DNA from: Helicoverpa zea
Lineage: Eukaryota > Arthropoda > Insecta > Lepidoptera > Noctuidae
DNA: 64,000 nt
Direction of reading: 5' to 3'
NCBI RefSeq assembly: GCF_022581195.2
Contig: NC_061463.1
Location: forward strand, 124,001-188,000
The notes under the pieces are model-generated. The model was not told the origin of the DNA and made no database searches. It saw only the letters and a program-made list of their open reading frames with translations. The translations under genes were made by a program, and so were the position numbers. Numbering within the stretch: position 1 is the first letter of the stretch; each line of letters opens with the position of its first letter. Shown here piece by piece: positions 53,061 through 64,000 of the stretch.

Positions 53061-53640
53061 TCACGTAGCCCTAATTTTAGAATTGTTTATATGTTTATTA
53101 AAGACTGTCATCGGTACTCGGTCGTATTACAATCGCGCTCACTTAAATAATATGAAGATGTAATATCGAAATCATGTGATGTAGCAGTAGAGTTATAACA
53201 ACGTACCGGTGAAACGAAAGTTGTGAAGTAAACATAAATATCGTCATCAACCAAGGAGGAGAATTAAGAGCCGGTGGACAGTACCTACAGCCTATTCCGC
53301 CGAGTCACATCCCCCCTTGTGTCAACGCTGGTGCCTAATACGAAAAATTACCCGACAAGTTAAATTCATTCGGAATTCAGTGCAACTGCCAAGCCATTCG
53401 TGAAAGGAGATATCGGGTCGTACAGAAGGCACTTCACCAAGCCCGATAAAATATAGGCTTTATCTGTATGATTGGATAATCTCCAAGTACAAGGATATCT
53501 CAGCCAGCGAATAAACATTGCCTTGTACTTACACGAAACCGATTACACGAAGACCGCCGCGAGTCCCCACGTGAATAGCGTTGTTACGTGCCGTACCCCA
53601 ACACACGTGCGCAGGGAACGTAAAGCGTCATATTACCAAT
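53061..53640. other. Non-coding stretch
   Basis: No supported gene or element. The sequence is mixed in composition with no open frame of interest. Confidence 0.35.
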
Positions 53641-53648
53641 GCTATGGC

Positions 53649-53907
53649 TAGGGCTGCCATCTCGAATTTCGCCAAACCCGGACAAACATTTAAAAAACCC
53701 GGACATTTGGCGTAAATCGCATTTTTCCCCCGAACCTAATTTGTAATCCCTTTACTATTAACATATACTTAAATTCAATGAGATGCTTCCTTACATGAAA
53801 AGTGTCCGGGTTTTCCCCGGACACTTCTTGAAACCCCGCCCGGACGGCCCCCGGACGGCCTCCAAACGAGGACAAATCCGGGGAAACCCGGACGGATGGC
53901 TGCCCTA
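53649..53907. mobile_element. Short hAT-type MITE with 8-bp duplication
   Basis: The element runs from TAGGGCTGCCATC to GATGGCTGCCCTA and is flanked by GCTATGGC at 53641-53648 and 53908-53915. The interior repeats CCCGGACA and CCCGGACGGCC blocks near both ends, like transposase-binding repeats. No coding capacity. Confidence 0.85.
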
Positions 53908-54139
53908 GCTATGGCCTAGGTTTTCTTAATGTACCTATTCTGTGCCGATTAACTGTTTCTGGAAGTTTTTTTTTTAAATACCTATCAAATGTAGTCGTCT
54001 TTTGATAGGGTTCGGTGTAAACATAAACACTATTGTGTGGTGGGATGTGCGGTGTAAGTTCCTAGTAGGCTAGATGTGGCGATGTAGTCAGGTAAGTGGG
54101 GCGCCTAGCGACCGATGTGCACCGCGTATAAATAGAGCT

Positions 54140-54310
54140 GACGTGACGGTCAGGGTCGGGCGCGCGGTCGCTGCACCGCGCCGCCTCGCGCGCCTCTCGC
54201 AGAAGCTCCACTCCGCGCTCCAGTCGGCCTGTCTGGACATGAGCATCCGCGCCTGGACAGCTGACCAAATAAAGCGGTTACCTGCTTGGGGACTTCATAG
54301 AGGACCCTGA
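54140..54310. other. GC-rich, exon-like patch of uncertain strand
   Basis: On + the frame RLARLSQKLHSALQSACLDM continues to SIRAWTADQ and a stop at 54308, but there is no good acceptor-donor pair. On - an 84-bp segment (54177-54260) lies between an acceptor (TTTATTTGGTCAG) and a poor donor (GTGCAG), reading VQARMLMSRQADWSAEWSFC. Both have high G/C at third positions. It could be an upstream exon of the - gene or a separate exon. Confidence 0.25.
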
Positions 54311-55084
54311 CCTGCAATATCGTTGATTTAATAGCCTGCAGGATGAATCACATAAAGGCTAATTATTAATTATCCTTAGTTTATTCAGAGGTCAACCCCT
54401 CTAGTGATTTAATTAGGTATGTGCCGAATACGAGCCGAACAGTAATCACCGTAAGTGAGGAGTAATTAAGCCAGCTTCGTTACAGCCTGGAGGCTCGCGT
54501 CATATTTCGGTAACATCCATTAACTTGTATAATTCGTGCAACACTTTTTGTCGTCATTGAACGTTGCGCGGGTCAAAACGCGAGTGACGCCAGAAACCAA
54601 TTCTAAGTATTACAGCATTATTAGCATTTTTTAGGCAGGAGTGCAGGACTCACGCATCATCAGATAGGCAGTCGCTTCTTGTAAAGCACTGGTACCCAGC
54701 TGAATCCGGTTAGACTGGAAGCCGACCCCAACATGATTGGGAAATGGGCTCGGAGGATGATGATGGATGGTGGAGGACTCACGCAGGTATATACGGACGG
54801 ACATATGTTACAGTTCACAAAAAAGAGTTCGGAGACACACTGGGCTGAAATGGCTGGTACTGTAACTACGTATTGGAACTTAACATGTAGATAACCTTCA
54901 CGAGACGCCGATCAATAAATGAAAGGGTAGGCACCGTAATGCCCTTTTCACATGTATACAGTCACGGCACTGACCACTTGACCACTGTAAACACGGTTTC
55001 GACGCGACGCCCGTCTTTTAAGTATTGACTGACTTGCATAGACGATTTCACATTGACACGGTCGAAAAACGGAACCGCGATTAC
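54311..55084. other. Non-coding stretch with a SINE fragment
   Basis: 54655-54770 is the right end of the SINE family seen at 3859-4147 (AAAGCACTGGTACCCAGCTG ... CTCGGAGGATGATGATGG). The rest shows nothing recognisable. Confidence 0.45.
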
Positions 55085-55245
55085 TCAGTTACTACGTAAT
55101 AGACAAGCTTTTGCTTGCAGCTTCGCCGGCGTGGTGTGTTGATCACCTATCTCCATACCAAATTTCAACCAAATCGTCCAGCCATCCAGCCATCTATACA
55201 GCTTACGAACTATCACATTTATAATATTAGTAGGATATAAATAGG
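55085..55245 (-). mobile_element. Helitron-like fragment
   Basis: It contains ACCAAATTTCAACCAAATCG and ends CATTTATAATATTAGTAGGA, the reverse of the 'CTA(C/A)TAATATTATAAA' start of such elements. Only part of an element is present. Confidence 0.45.
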
Positions 55246-55332
55246 ATAATCACCCCTACAAAGAAATCCATAACTACTGTTATAAGCACCTACAATATCT
55301 GGAAGGTGATAGCTGAGTTTGAAAATGAACCC

Positions 55333-55737
55333 AGGGTGAGTATAGACTACACTACAACATTTACTTGCAACAGAACAACGAGCCGCTCTATGAGATGTTC
55401 TAGTGTATCATCCTTTTACGAACAAAACATCGAGCACGCTCGCCTGTTTGTTACAAACCAACGAGCATATTGGTGTAACATTTCGTCGAGCGTATTGCTG
55501 TAACATTTCGTCGAGCCAAGTGCGGGCGATGCGCGGTTGCGGGGTGACGCGGAAGGAGAGGGACGAAAGACTCGCTCACTGTGAGCATTTACCCGTAACA
55601 TAACGCCGAGTATTTGCACGAACGTAACATTACATGGAAATGCTTTGGAGACTGAGCTTTTGCCTGTATTGTACCATTCGCTAGAATGTTACATTACACG
55701 GAAATGCTCGAGAAAATGTTGTTGTCTATACTCACCC
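55333..55737. mobile_element. TIR element, about 405 bp
   Basis: The left end GGGTGAGTATAGACTACACT pairs with GTTGTCTATACTCACCC at the right end. Inside, a 25-bp block (GAGCGTATTGCTGTAACATT...) is tandemly repeated near 55465-55515. No coding capacity; the duplication was not determined. Confidence 0.55.
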
Positions 55738-55864
55738 TTAACACGCACGCTTAAAGCCAAGAAAACTGTGATAGGCATTACGAATTAAAACAAGTAATTA
55801 AGTAGTCTGACTTTTTAACGGCTTATGTTTAACTGATCACCAGATATAGTAACAAATAACAGAC

Positions 55865-56215
55865 AAAAATAGTAAATGATCACCAAAATGAAACTCGCAT
55901 TTTAATGTAAAACTATAACCAAAGTTTTAACACTTTGCTATCCTATTTAAGTGAAATTACTCCAAAATAAATCATGCGTAAGCCAAAAATAGTAAATGAT
56001 CACCAAAATTAAACCACCATTTTAAAGTAAGATTATAACCAAAGTTTTTTATATTTAGGCAAAATGAGTCCAAATAAATCATTGTTATCCCAAAAGTAGT
56101 AAATGATCACCAAAAGTAGTAAATGATCATCAAAATTATATCAGCGTTTTAATATAAAATGATATCAAAGTTTTTACATCTTGCTATCCTGTTTAAGTAA
56201 ACTGACTCCAAAAAA
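55865..56215. repeat. Diverged tandem array, about 120-bp unit, 3 copies
   Basis: AGTAAATGATCACCAAAA starts at 55871, 55991, 56098 and, in a short duplicate, 56118. Each is followed by a TTTTAA..TA and AACCAAAGTTTT block. An inverted copy (GGTGATCATTTACT) lies near 56589, so the array may be the left part of a larger element reaching about 56790. Confidence 0.7.
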
Positions 56216-56872
56216 ATAAGTTCGGCCTGATACAATAAATGTAATAACATTATGGGGACCCTTTTCCTGCACTAGGGTGGAAAATTGTCTATTGCATGCC
56301 TCTAAACAGTGCGATAAGAGTGTGTTTTCGAGGGAGTGTATTGAGAAACACATTCTTCTTCTTCTTTCTCCTGCCCTGTTCCCAATTTTACTTGGGGTCG
56401 GCGCAATATGTCATTTTCTTCCATTTTCCCCTGTCACTCGTCATACTGACACTCACGCATGCATTGCAAGCCGGACACATAACTTAATATGGCATCATAA
56501 TACTTTATTTGGTAATAAGCCTACATTTTATGGCAATCACAGTGACTTATTTAGGCAAAAATAATACATTAATTTGGTCGTCAAGAGTTGGTGATCATTT
56601 ACTAAATTTGGTGGTCGAATACAATTTAAAGTGAAGTCGTGACTAAAATAGCTGGTACTATTACATTTTTAGACTTTATTTTTCTGGTGTTCAGTAGATA
56701 TTTCTGGTTACAAAACTAAGGGTATCAAAGCATTTTATGGTGGTCATTATATTTGTTCCCCTTTTTAACAGCCCAAAAAAATGGACACATTTTAATTATG
56801 TGTTACGTCCCAATCCCTACCTTTAATTCCTTATATCTTAGCGAATTTTATGTTTCGTTAAAATAAAATAAA
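56216..56872. other. Repeat-derived non-coding stretch
   Basis: CTTCTTCTTTCTCCTGCCCT and ACTTGGGGTCGGCGCAATAT near 56349-56410 belong to a common lepidopteran repeat. The reversed GGTGATCATTTACT copy is at 56589. No gene is called. Confidence 0.45.
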
Positions 56873-57232
56873 AAAACCGGCCAAGTGCGAGTCGGACTCG
56901 CGCCCGAAGGGTTCCGTACCATTATTTATAAAACGTTCCATAATTTATAATACATTCCATATTCTGTGAATATTTCAAGCAACTATGTACCTGTTTCCGT
57001 TATCGATATCGAGCAAAAAAATCACGTTTGTTGTATGGGAGCCCCCCAAAATACTTATTTTAGTATTCAGTAATTATTGTTATAGCGGCAACAGAAATAC
57101 ATGATCTGTGAAAATTTCAACTCTCTAACTATCACGGTTCATGAGATACAGCCTGGTGACAGACGGACGGACGGACAGAGGAGCGAAAACAATAGGGTCC
57201 CATTTTACCCTTTGGGTACGGAACCCTAAAAA
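56873..57232 (+). mobile_element. Dispersed repeat (GGTTCCGTACC type), second copy
   Basis: It starts AAACCGGCCAAGTGCGAGTC, contains GAAGGGTTCCGTACCATTAT, and ends TTTGGGTACGGAACCCTAAA. It is in the opposite orientation to 22735-23455 and uninterrupted. Confidence 0.7.
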
Positions 57233-57534
57233 TACGCGTCAATATTATAAAAGACGGACTAATTAGAATCATTATTTTTTCGTCACGCCTCGCACCTGTT
57301 ACAAAATATGTGCCAAATGTTCTATGTAATGCAATCCGCACAAATCAACTATATATTAGTACCTCAATAATGCTAGGGCCCCTCTGTGCCATCGCTTCTC
57401 GCCACTGCCGGCCACGGGGCGACCACGGCGTAAACCGTGTACAAGTGAAAGGTCTAGCACGTCACGGAACCGTGCCGTTTATTCGGCAACCGTATGCTTG
57501 TGGAAAGGCCCTAAGTTAAGGCCCATAAGGCCAT

Positions 57535-57795
57535 TATTTATGATAGTCAATAAATTGTTGAGATTTGTAGGCGGCGGAGCCGGTCGTATCTACCAGTCGG
57601 GTTCGTATGTGGGTCGCCGGCACTCTCGAGAAAGCTGAAGGATGCGAGAGTGCTGGACGCCGCGCCACGCGCCTAGTTTTTATAGATGTATAAGGAGATA
57701 AGCCAGCTGCGTAGGACCACATTTACGCAAGCACAGGTGAACTCCCTTTTCCTTTTAAATAGCCCCATAGGACGGAAATCCATCAAGTAAAATAC
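57535..57795. mobile_element. SINE fragment related to 17529-18655
   Basis: AAGCCAGCTGCGTAGGACCA and GCACAGGTGAACTCCC match the left part of the split SINE (CAGCCAGCTGCGCAGGACAT, CACAGGTGCACTCCC). The upstream GC-rich part is also related in position but diverged. Confidence 0.45.
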
Positions 57796-60479
57796 TAAAT
57801 ATACTTAGATAAATAACTTTATCATTATTAAGTATTGTACTTTAATCTCTTGAATGAATTGAGACCAGACAACAATCACAAAATTTGTGTAAACAAAATT
57901 AATAACATGGTGACATTATCAATAGCTGATAGCTGATACGAGCCCCAGAGGTGAGGCGAGACTCGATATTTGATGGCCGCCTGTGACGTCAACTCATATG
58001 ATTTGTTAGCTCACTACATTGATATTGTACATCAATGGCTTACTATTGCAAATACAGAAGTGGGTCCAAATGGAAACACATGTTTCGTTATCACGTTTGT
58101 CATTTTAGTTCGACATTTTCGTTTGCGCCTTTATTTTCATTTATAGCCCTGCTGAGAATAAAGGCGCGCGTGAGCTCGAGCCGCGTCCTGCGCGCCACCA
58201 CTTTCTCTATCATTACTGTAATCCGCGTACAATGCCACCGCACTCATTAGAAAGTGAATTTCCATTTGGATGCAAATCCCTATATAAGTACTAGATTATT
58301 ATCATTGTGTAGATCGAAGCGAGCGATTGTTTTATTGTTACACTTTTTCCCGTTATTTTAGATTCTATTGTGATGAGGCGATGACATCGTATGTATGGCA
58401 CACCTACCGTTCAGTGTACATTAGCTATTCACACGCCATGTACCTACAGCTGGGTCTTCATTATCTCTTTGATGTTGACTAGGTGCTCAACTGGCCGGTA
58501 GCAGACGTCCATCGCACTGTACTTAAACTTTCTTGATGGTCCCGAAAGGATCCTCTAGCACTTAATGATTACCAGTGCCGTTTTTACACTTACTAGATCT
58601 AAATCATATAAAAGTTTACTTAGGAAGGTGGTCGTACATATATATTGTTATTGTTCGTTATCTTCACTACCAGTAAATAATAAGAGAACTGTGAACCTAA
58701 ATGATTTAGGCGACATTAAATCAGACAAATATTTGTTCGTGATAATCCAGAGTACGGTAATTTACAACGTCGCAATCAGCACTTGTGCTGCACCTCGTTC
58801 TGTAAGTTCATCGAGGGCTATTTTTGAGCATTTTGAGATATTTCGGTACGATTCACCCTCAGCTACGATTATTCAAATACATAGTACACAGTACTAGGGA
58901 GACTGGTATCCCCCAACACCCCATCTCCTCAACTGCAAAGGGTGTAAGGAGGCAAACAAACATAATACTGCCCCCATTGCCGACCTCACCTCCCTACTAA
59001 AAACAGACAAGGCTCTGGCGACCGACTGATGGCATTATAACCACCACACAAGAATAAGTGGGAAATTACATCGCTTTCTACGCTGCGCTCACCAACACGC
59101 ATGTCCAGCGCGGTGAGTATGGACAACTGCTCCTTAATGAAAACCACAAAACGGCCTCTAGTCCCCGGCGCGGCGGCTCGGTTAATCTTGGCTACGACAG
59201 CGGTCAAGGGTGTGACGAGGTGCTAAGAACCCCAGCAGAGTATCTACTCGCCCTGGTAGCTTACAATGTCCGGACACTATGGAGACTTTCATTATTCTCG
59301 ATTTAATCGCGACTTCACGTCACTCGACCATGCCTGATATTTAAGAATTTTGACCTACGAAACCAATATGTTTACATTAGAACGTCTGTGGTATCTAAAT
59401 GATATCAAATGATAGATATGTCTAGAATTGAGGACTTTTTTGGTAACTTTCACCTTTCAAACAGATAACAACTCGTCATTAGTGTGTACGTGTATTAGAT
59501 TACCGGTAAGCGAGCTGCGTCCGTGCGGAAAATGTAATGTTACAAGACGCGCCGCGCCGCAGACCGTGACTCGACTTCTGCGAGGAAAGGTACGCGGTCG
59601 CTTGCAAATAAGTGTGCAAATATAAAATATAACATATAACCAGACTCTTATTGAATAAAACACAATTCGAACAATCCCGCAGCTGTAAGCACACGATCAG
59701 TAAATCTATTTGATGTTACAAGTTTATTAAAAATTACAACAAGTATAACGGGATAGTCAGCTCGCTTATCGATTTAATAAGCTTAGATAGAAGTTTCCCG
59801 AAGGTCCCGAATGGAATGATGTGTACTTGTGAACATAATATGTTGAATTTATTTAGTAGCTTACGTTATTAGTTCGCAATATATTTATGATTCTAGATTG
59901 AGGAGATAAGAGGCAAGGAGCACGGCGGAATCCTTCGCTGGCACCAGCCAGCACATGATACGAGGTGTTGCCGGGCGACCCCGAGCGTCAAAGGTGTGCA
60001 GAAGGTGGCATTAACGCATTAAGGTCATAATTGTGAAGCGCGCGCTCAATTGGATAACGCGCGGTAATTGGCGGGCCGTGTGATTTCATCGCGGGTCACT
60101 GATGCCGCATCGCCGCTCAATGTCGCCCATCAACGCGAAAACCCATCGAACTATCGCCTCCGACGATGGCTGCACTAACTTCAAAGAGCATCTGCAGCTA
60201 CGATGATATGCAAAGACGTGATATAATACGGTACCTTACTTCACTCTTTCAATTTCGAGGTTTTATATAGCACTTGGCTAGTTTAAATTGTTGCATTTAA
60301 CTTGCTGACTAAAATGTTCAAACACACAAAAAACGTACAGAGTTTTATCACTACATAGTATAAAATATGTAAAGTCGATTTTTCTGTCCCCGTGTCCCTT
60401 TGCACACTTAAAACTTCAAAACTACGCAACCGATTTTTTAATAGATAGAGGGATTAAAGAGGAAGATTTATATGTTATA
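57796..60479. other. Non-coding stretch, some possibly regulatory
   Basis: No coding exon or complete transposon is supported. 59895-60180 is GC-balanced, free of repeats I know, and rich in homeodomain-type TAATT cores beside CG-rich blocks (GCGCGCTCAATTGGATAACG), so it could be a conserved regulatory element; this is inference. A GC patch at 59500-59600 ends in a donor-like AAAGGTACGC but has no convincing frame. Confidence 0.35.
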
Positions 60480-60702
60480 GTTCGGCCATTCAGAGAATGC
60501 GTTCCTGACACGTCGCGATTGAACTGACGACGTAACTACATTCATTGATTATTGATATAATAATGTTGTTTTAATGCTCCTCAATTGTTAAAACGGTAAA
60601 CAACCAGCAAAAATATTTTTATCGTAACTGCAACGCAAGTAAATCGCTGTTAGTATCGTTCAATCGCGACGTGTCAGGAACGCATTCTCTGAATGGCCGA
60701 AC
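60480..60702. mobile_element. MITE with identical 45-bp TIRs
   Basis: GTTCGGCCATTCAGAGAATG begins a 45-bp arm (60480-60524) that is exactly reverse-complemented at 60658-60702. TATA lies on both sides, so a TA or TATA duplication is likely. Identity of the arms suggests recent mobility. Confidence 0.85.
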
Positions 60703-60706
60703 TATA

Positions 60707-61973
60707 GTAAGTATAGCGGGTCACTAGTCAAAAATAAAACTTTGAGTGACAAACACAGCACATTCTATGACTGTAGAACCGACTGAATTTGATTCCAATA
60801 GAGATCCTGAGCGGTTGCTAAGTAAAAATACCCAGAAAAGCAGCTACCGATGAATCATTTCTATCGCCTAACTGTTTATCTAGTCGAAATGTGTACCTGC
60901 TTTGGGTGTTTTTACAAAATAACCGAAGTTTATACTGGAAGCCAACAAGCCCGCGGCCGTGACGCGGGCGACACGTGCGTGTCGTTCTTCACTGGCGAAA
61001 GGGTCACCAGGGAGGAAGCACGCACTGATCAAAGTTGCGCAACATCGAGAGGCCTTCATATTTCCTTATAATCCCACATCATTCTCATCTGAGTTCATTT
61101 TATTTTATTAAGCGTATTACGCACCTCCAGTGATATAAAAATTGAGGTGCACTTGAAACAATTCCAGAGTATAATTTATTCCGGTTAGTTAATCAAGTGT
61201 AAGAGTACAATCTGCGGCAGCTGAGTCAACGTGCCGGAGAATGTGCTGAATTGACCCTGATCGTGGCCGCTCTGGAACAAAGGTAATCAGCCATATAGCG
61301 TAATGAGGGTCGTCGTCCGCCGGCCACCGCAACCAGGTCGACAAACTGTACGACCTTATTATATGGCACCCGACACTGATACAAATTTAATTATCGACAA
61401 GCAGACACACCTCATTGATGTTTTATTATAGAACGTGTCGACTCTTCGAGGGGTCTAGTACCATATCTGAGCGATTTCAGCAATCGTGGTTCTCGCTGGC
61501 TCTTGTGCTCAATACTAGTGTTGTACATACGGACGGATAGCCTAGTCGACGACAAAGGGGCAAATGAGATCACCGCCTACATCTTTCTGTAGCTTGTGCT
61601 TCTTGTTTATGCTTACATTTGGTAGAACGGGAAGCCGCGCTGGATCCAGGGCAAGCAGTTGAGCTCATTAGCGATTATTGGTGTCATGTGACCGCAACAT
61701 CAATGTATAGGTTCCCAGGGGGAGCTGAAGCCCTTTAAGTGGCGGTGGCGAGTACGGCAACGATGGGGCTTTAGCGTTCATCAGGTGAGCACGCTGCTAT
61801 ACACATAGCTACGATAAACAATCACCGTACTGGTACTGGTACTGAAGTAATCTATTTCATATATAATCAGTTCTAGTACACGATCGTCAAGCCCATTCAA
61901 ATGTTCACTTTGTTTAACTGCATTGCACCTTAGAAAGATCTGGTTTCTTTCATATGACTTATGCGTACACATA
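60707..61973. other. Non-coding stretch, possibly regulatory
   Basis: No gene is called. 61195-61350 and 61610-61790 are GC-balanced blocks with factor-like sites (GAACAAAGG, TTTAAGTGGCG, GTCATGTGACC) and no repeat I recognise; they are candidate enhancers only. Confidence 0.35.
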
Positions 61974-62161
61974 TCTATACTAATATTCTAAAGCTGAAGA
62001 GTTTGTTTGTTTGAACGCGCTAATCTCAGGAACTACTGGTCCGATTTGAAAATTTCTTTCAATGATAGCCCATTTATCGAGGAAGGCTATAGGCTACTTT
62101 TTATCCCGGTACGGGAAGTAGTTCCCACGGGATGCGGGTGAAACCGCTGGCAGAAGCTAGT
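61974..62161 (+). mobile_element. Helitron-like non-autonomous element, complete-looking
   Basis: It starts TCTATACTAATATTCTAAAG, contains AACTACTGGTCCGATTTGAA and TTTTATCCCGGTACGGGAAG and ends GAAGCTAGT. The A before and T after fit Helitron insertion between A and T only loosely. Confidence 0.65.
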
Positions 62162-62348
62162 TTCTTAATACAACGAGTTTGGATCTACAGATTTCTTTCT
62201 TTACAGATTTATTTTTAATCTTTTTTTTTTTTTTTTAATGAAAAAAAAAAGATTTGGCTATTGATTTTACATGTACATATGTAGATTTACGTAAATTAGC
62301 AAACGTCTCCTACGAGTATCGAAAGCTCTCTTGTAACATGCCGCGATA

Positions 62349-62506
62349 GGCCCAGCGCACACCGCTGGAAGCGCGCGAGAGCATCGAAGAGCATGCGCGC
62401 GCATCTTTTGTAGATAGACCGCATGTCAAGGAAGGTGGTTAAGGTTTATATTAAACTGTTGTCTTCAAATGCGCCCCGACGCGCTTCCAGCGGTATGTGC
62501 TGGGCC
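62349..62506. mobile_element. Small TIR element (MITE)
   Basis: GGCCCAGCGCACACCGCTGG at the left and CCAGCGGTATGTGCTGGGCC at the right are near-exact reverse complements, extending inward through AAGCGCG/CGCGCTT. The interior is short and non-coding. Confidence 0.7.
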
Positions 62507-64000
62507 TTAAGGTCGTTCATGTCATTATAAAGTTGAGCGATTCGACCTCAGCACACGCAACACCTTGTTCTTTGCACTTGAAGTTATTAAGTTCCTCATA
62601 ACCATATCTCACGCAGTTCACCACGTAGCCAAGTACTTCAGTCTGCGTGAGTCGTGACTTGGGAGCGTTTCCAATTCAATAACTCTATGTTAATAAGGAA
62701 TGCGATGCTCGACACATGCTCGATACCTTCAGGAGAACCAGCGGGTCGCAGTAGAAACACGCAACACGCTGTCCTCCGGCGACTACTAAAATATTTTATT
62801 CTTAAAAAGCCTTTTAATAAATTTTATTTCAGAGTTCGTGAACCTCATCGCCACTTTTTATGTCACTGGGTATAAGTACAACAACATCGCGTCATGTTGT
62901 GTAATCACAATACAGTTCATCGAATCTTATTGTCAGTATCCAGCGCAACTTACAAGACGTAGTCACAGCGTAAGCGTCAGGAATTAACAAACAACACTAT
63001 TATGATGTAGTAACTGGGTACATAACAAAGAATCCCAATAGGAATTGATTTTTCACTTCAGTAGCTCAAACAAAAACAAACTATGTTTGGCGGGAATTTG
63101 TTCTAACTGCTGAAGTGAAAAGTTCCACGCACACGAGAGCAAAGTTTTTTGCACCTCGTGCCTTTAAATCCCTCAACTCATCCTGGATTTTCCTCTAGAA
63201 TCACTCACTACGCTCAAGCAATCCTTATCCCTATTTCTGAACTTCGTTCCAATAAAAGTCGTCACAGGCGTTAAACAAGTACGATACAAATGAAAACATT
63301 CTGACAAAAACTTAATATTGACCTTCGGTTAAATACAGAACCTCCTTTTGGGAAGTTGGTTGAAACAGTGAACCGCAAAATACGTATCCCACCAAAAACA
63401 TTAAATGTAAAAAAATGCCAAGTCTCTCGATGCAGCCTTTCCATCGTAAAAGGTTTTGAGATCTCATAGAAGCCAAGTCCTATTCAAAATATTTTCCGTC
63501 TTACCACAAAAACTTTTAAACGTCTATTCTATTCTATTCTATTTTTGTATATGGCAATCCGTGTCGATGTCAACTTCGACGATTCTGCCAATGACAAGTG
63601 AAATGAGAAGCAAGAAGTGCTTACAATTAAAAAAATAAATAAAAAAATATATATATATATTGATTTAAGATGGTGCTGTGGCCGATCTTGTGTAACTTAA
63701 TGTGTTAGTAGGACGACACTGAAACAAACAGAAATACATTTACATATATAAAAACAACAACAAAATGTTAGTAACACATAACATAAAATATATACCACAA
63801 CCATACAAACTGTGGCCTAAATATAGGCCACAGTTTATAATTTAATATTGTTTTGATTAATAAACATCAACAGCATCTGGAGCAGTTCTGGACAGGAGTG
63901 GGATAGGAGGGAACGGAAATTAGTCGGGAGAGGGATTTTAAGTTTTTGGAGACGACCATATAAATCAAAGGATGAGTTGATAGGACAGTCAAAAAATATA
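62507..64000. other. Non-coding stretch with small repeats
   Basis: An inverted pair TTTTCACTTCAGTAG / CTGCTGAAGTGAAAA brackets 63050-63121 (small MITE or remnant). CCTCCTTTTGGGAAGTTGGT near 63343 is a common repeat edge. Microsatellites are (TATTC)n near 63525 and (AT)n near 63648. AAACTGTGGCCTA and its exact reverse complement form a hairpin at 63807-63836. No gene is called. Confidence 0.45.

Noticed and set aside
1..64000. LTR retrotransposon or endogenous virus
   Set aside because: I looked for paired LTRs, primer-binding sites and protease/integrase motifs and saw none; all reverse-transcriptase pieces are of non-LTR type.

Overview
This is animal nuclear DNA, almost certainly from a lepidopteran (moth or butterfly). 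Coding exons are interrupted by GT-AG introns, the background is AT-rich, and exons are extremely GC-rich. Many repeats belong to types I associate with Lepidoptera: tRNA-headed SINEs, Helitron-like non-autonomous elements ending CTAGT, the repeat with ends reading 'CCGGCCAAGTGCGAGTCGG', and numerous short terminal-inverted-repeat (TIR) elements. No bacterial, organellar or viral gene block is seen.

Genes. The one well-supported gene is an unconventional myosin on the + strand, rebuilt here as ten exons from 28352 to 47071. All splice phases agree and give a 1024-residue protein with P-loop, switch I, switch II, an IQ-like motif and a proline-rich tail. I read it as class XX (dachs-like), a Fat/Hippo-pathway myosin; the myosin call is firm and the class call is from recall. 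Its 14-kb first intron is full of transposons. Its 3'UTR carries an eight-copy 35-bp minisatellite and a polyA signal at 47922. A second gene lies tail-to-tail on the - strand: two phase-compatible 3' exons (51446-51542, 50747-50919), then a probable 2.8-kb 3'UTR ending at a polyA signal at 47954. I do not recognise its product. A lone GC-rich terminal exon (+, 19297-19463) probably ends a third gene, also unidentified.

Mobile DNA, left to right. 1-5 kb: two related tandem arrays and a CAG-flanked MITE. 5.2-6.0 kb: a TA-flanked TIR element. 6.5-10.15 kb: a 3.6-kb hAT-type element with an 8-bp target duplication, inserted inside an old LINE reading frame. 12.1-16.1 kb: an apparently complete LINE with endonuclease, reverse transcriptase and C-terminal C2H2 finger, inserted with a 16-bp duplication inside another LINE's 3' end. 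17.5-18.65 kb: a SINE hit twice by the CAG-flanked MITE family. 19.6-26.6 kb: several TIR elements, including one with about 460-bp arms. 29-34.6 kb: three more MITE copies, one carrying a nested LINE with a 12-bp duplication. 37.4-41 kb: a duplicated inverted-repeat unit, one copy broken by a SINE and by a Mutator-like element with a 9-bp duplication. 51.6-64 kb: more TIR elements, a short hAT MITE, Helitron-like copies and long stretches without recognisable genes.

Functionally, the locus is a myosin gene and a convergent unknown gene embedded in layered transposon insertions. The nested order of insertions can be read directly from target-site duplications. I found no operon-like or defence-like system; the most unusual items are the mirror-symmetric repeats inside the hAT element, the MITE family with constant CAG flanks, and the finger-tailed LINE that lacks an AUG.
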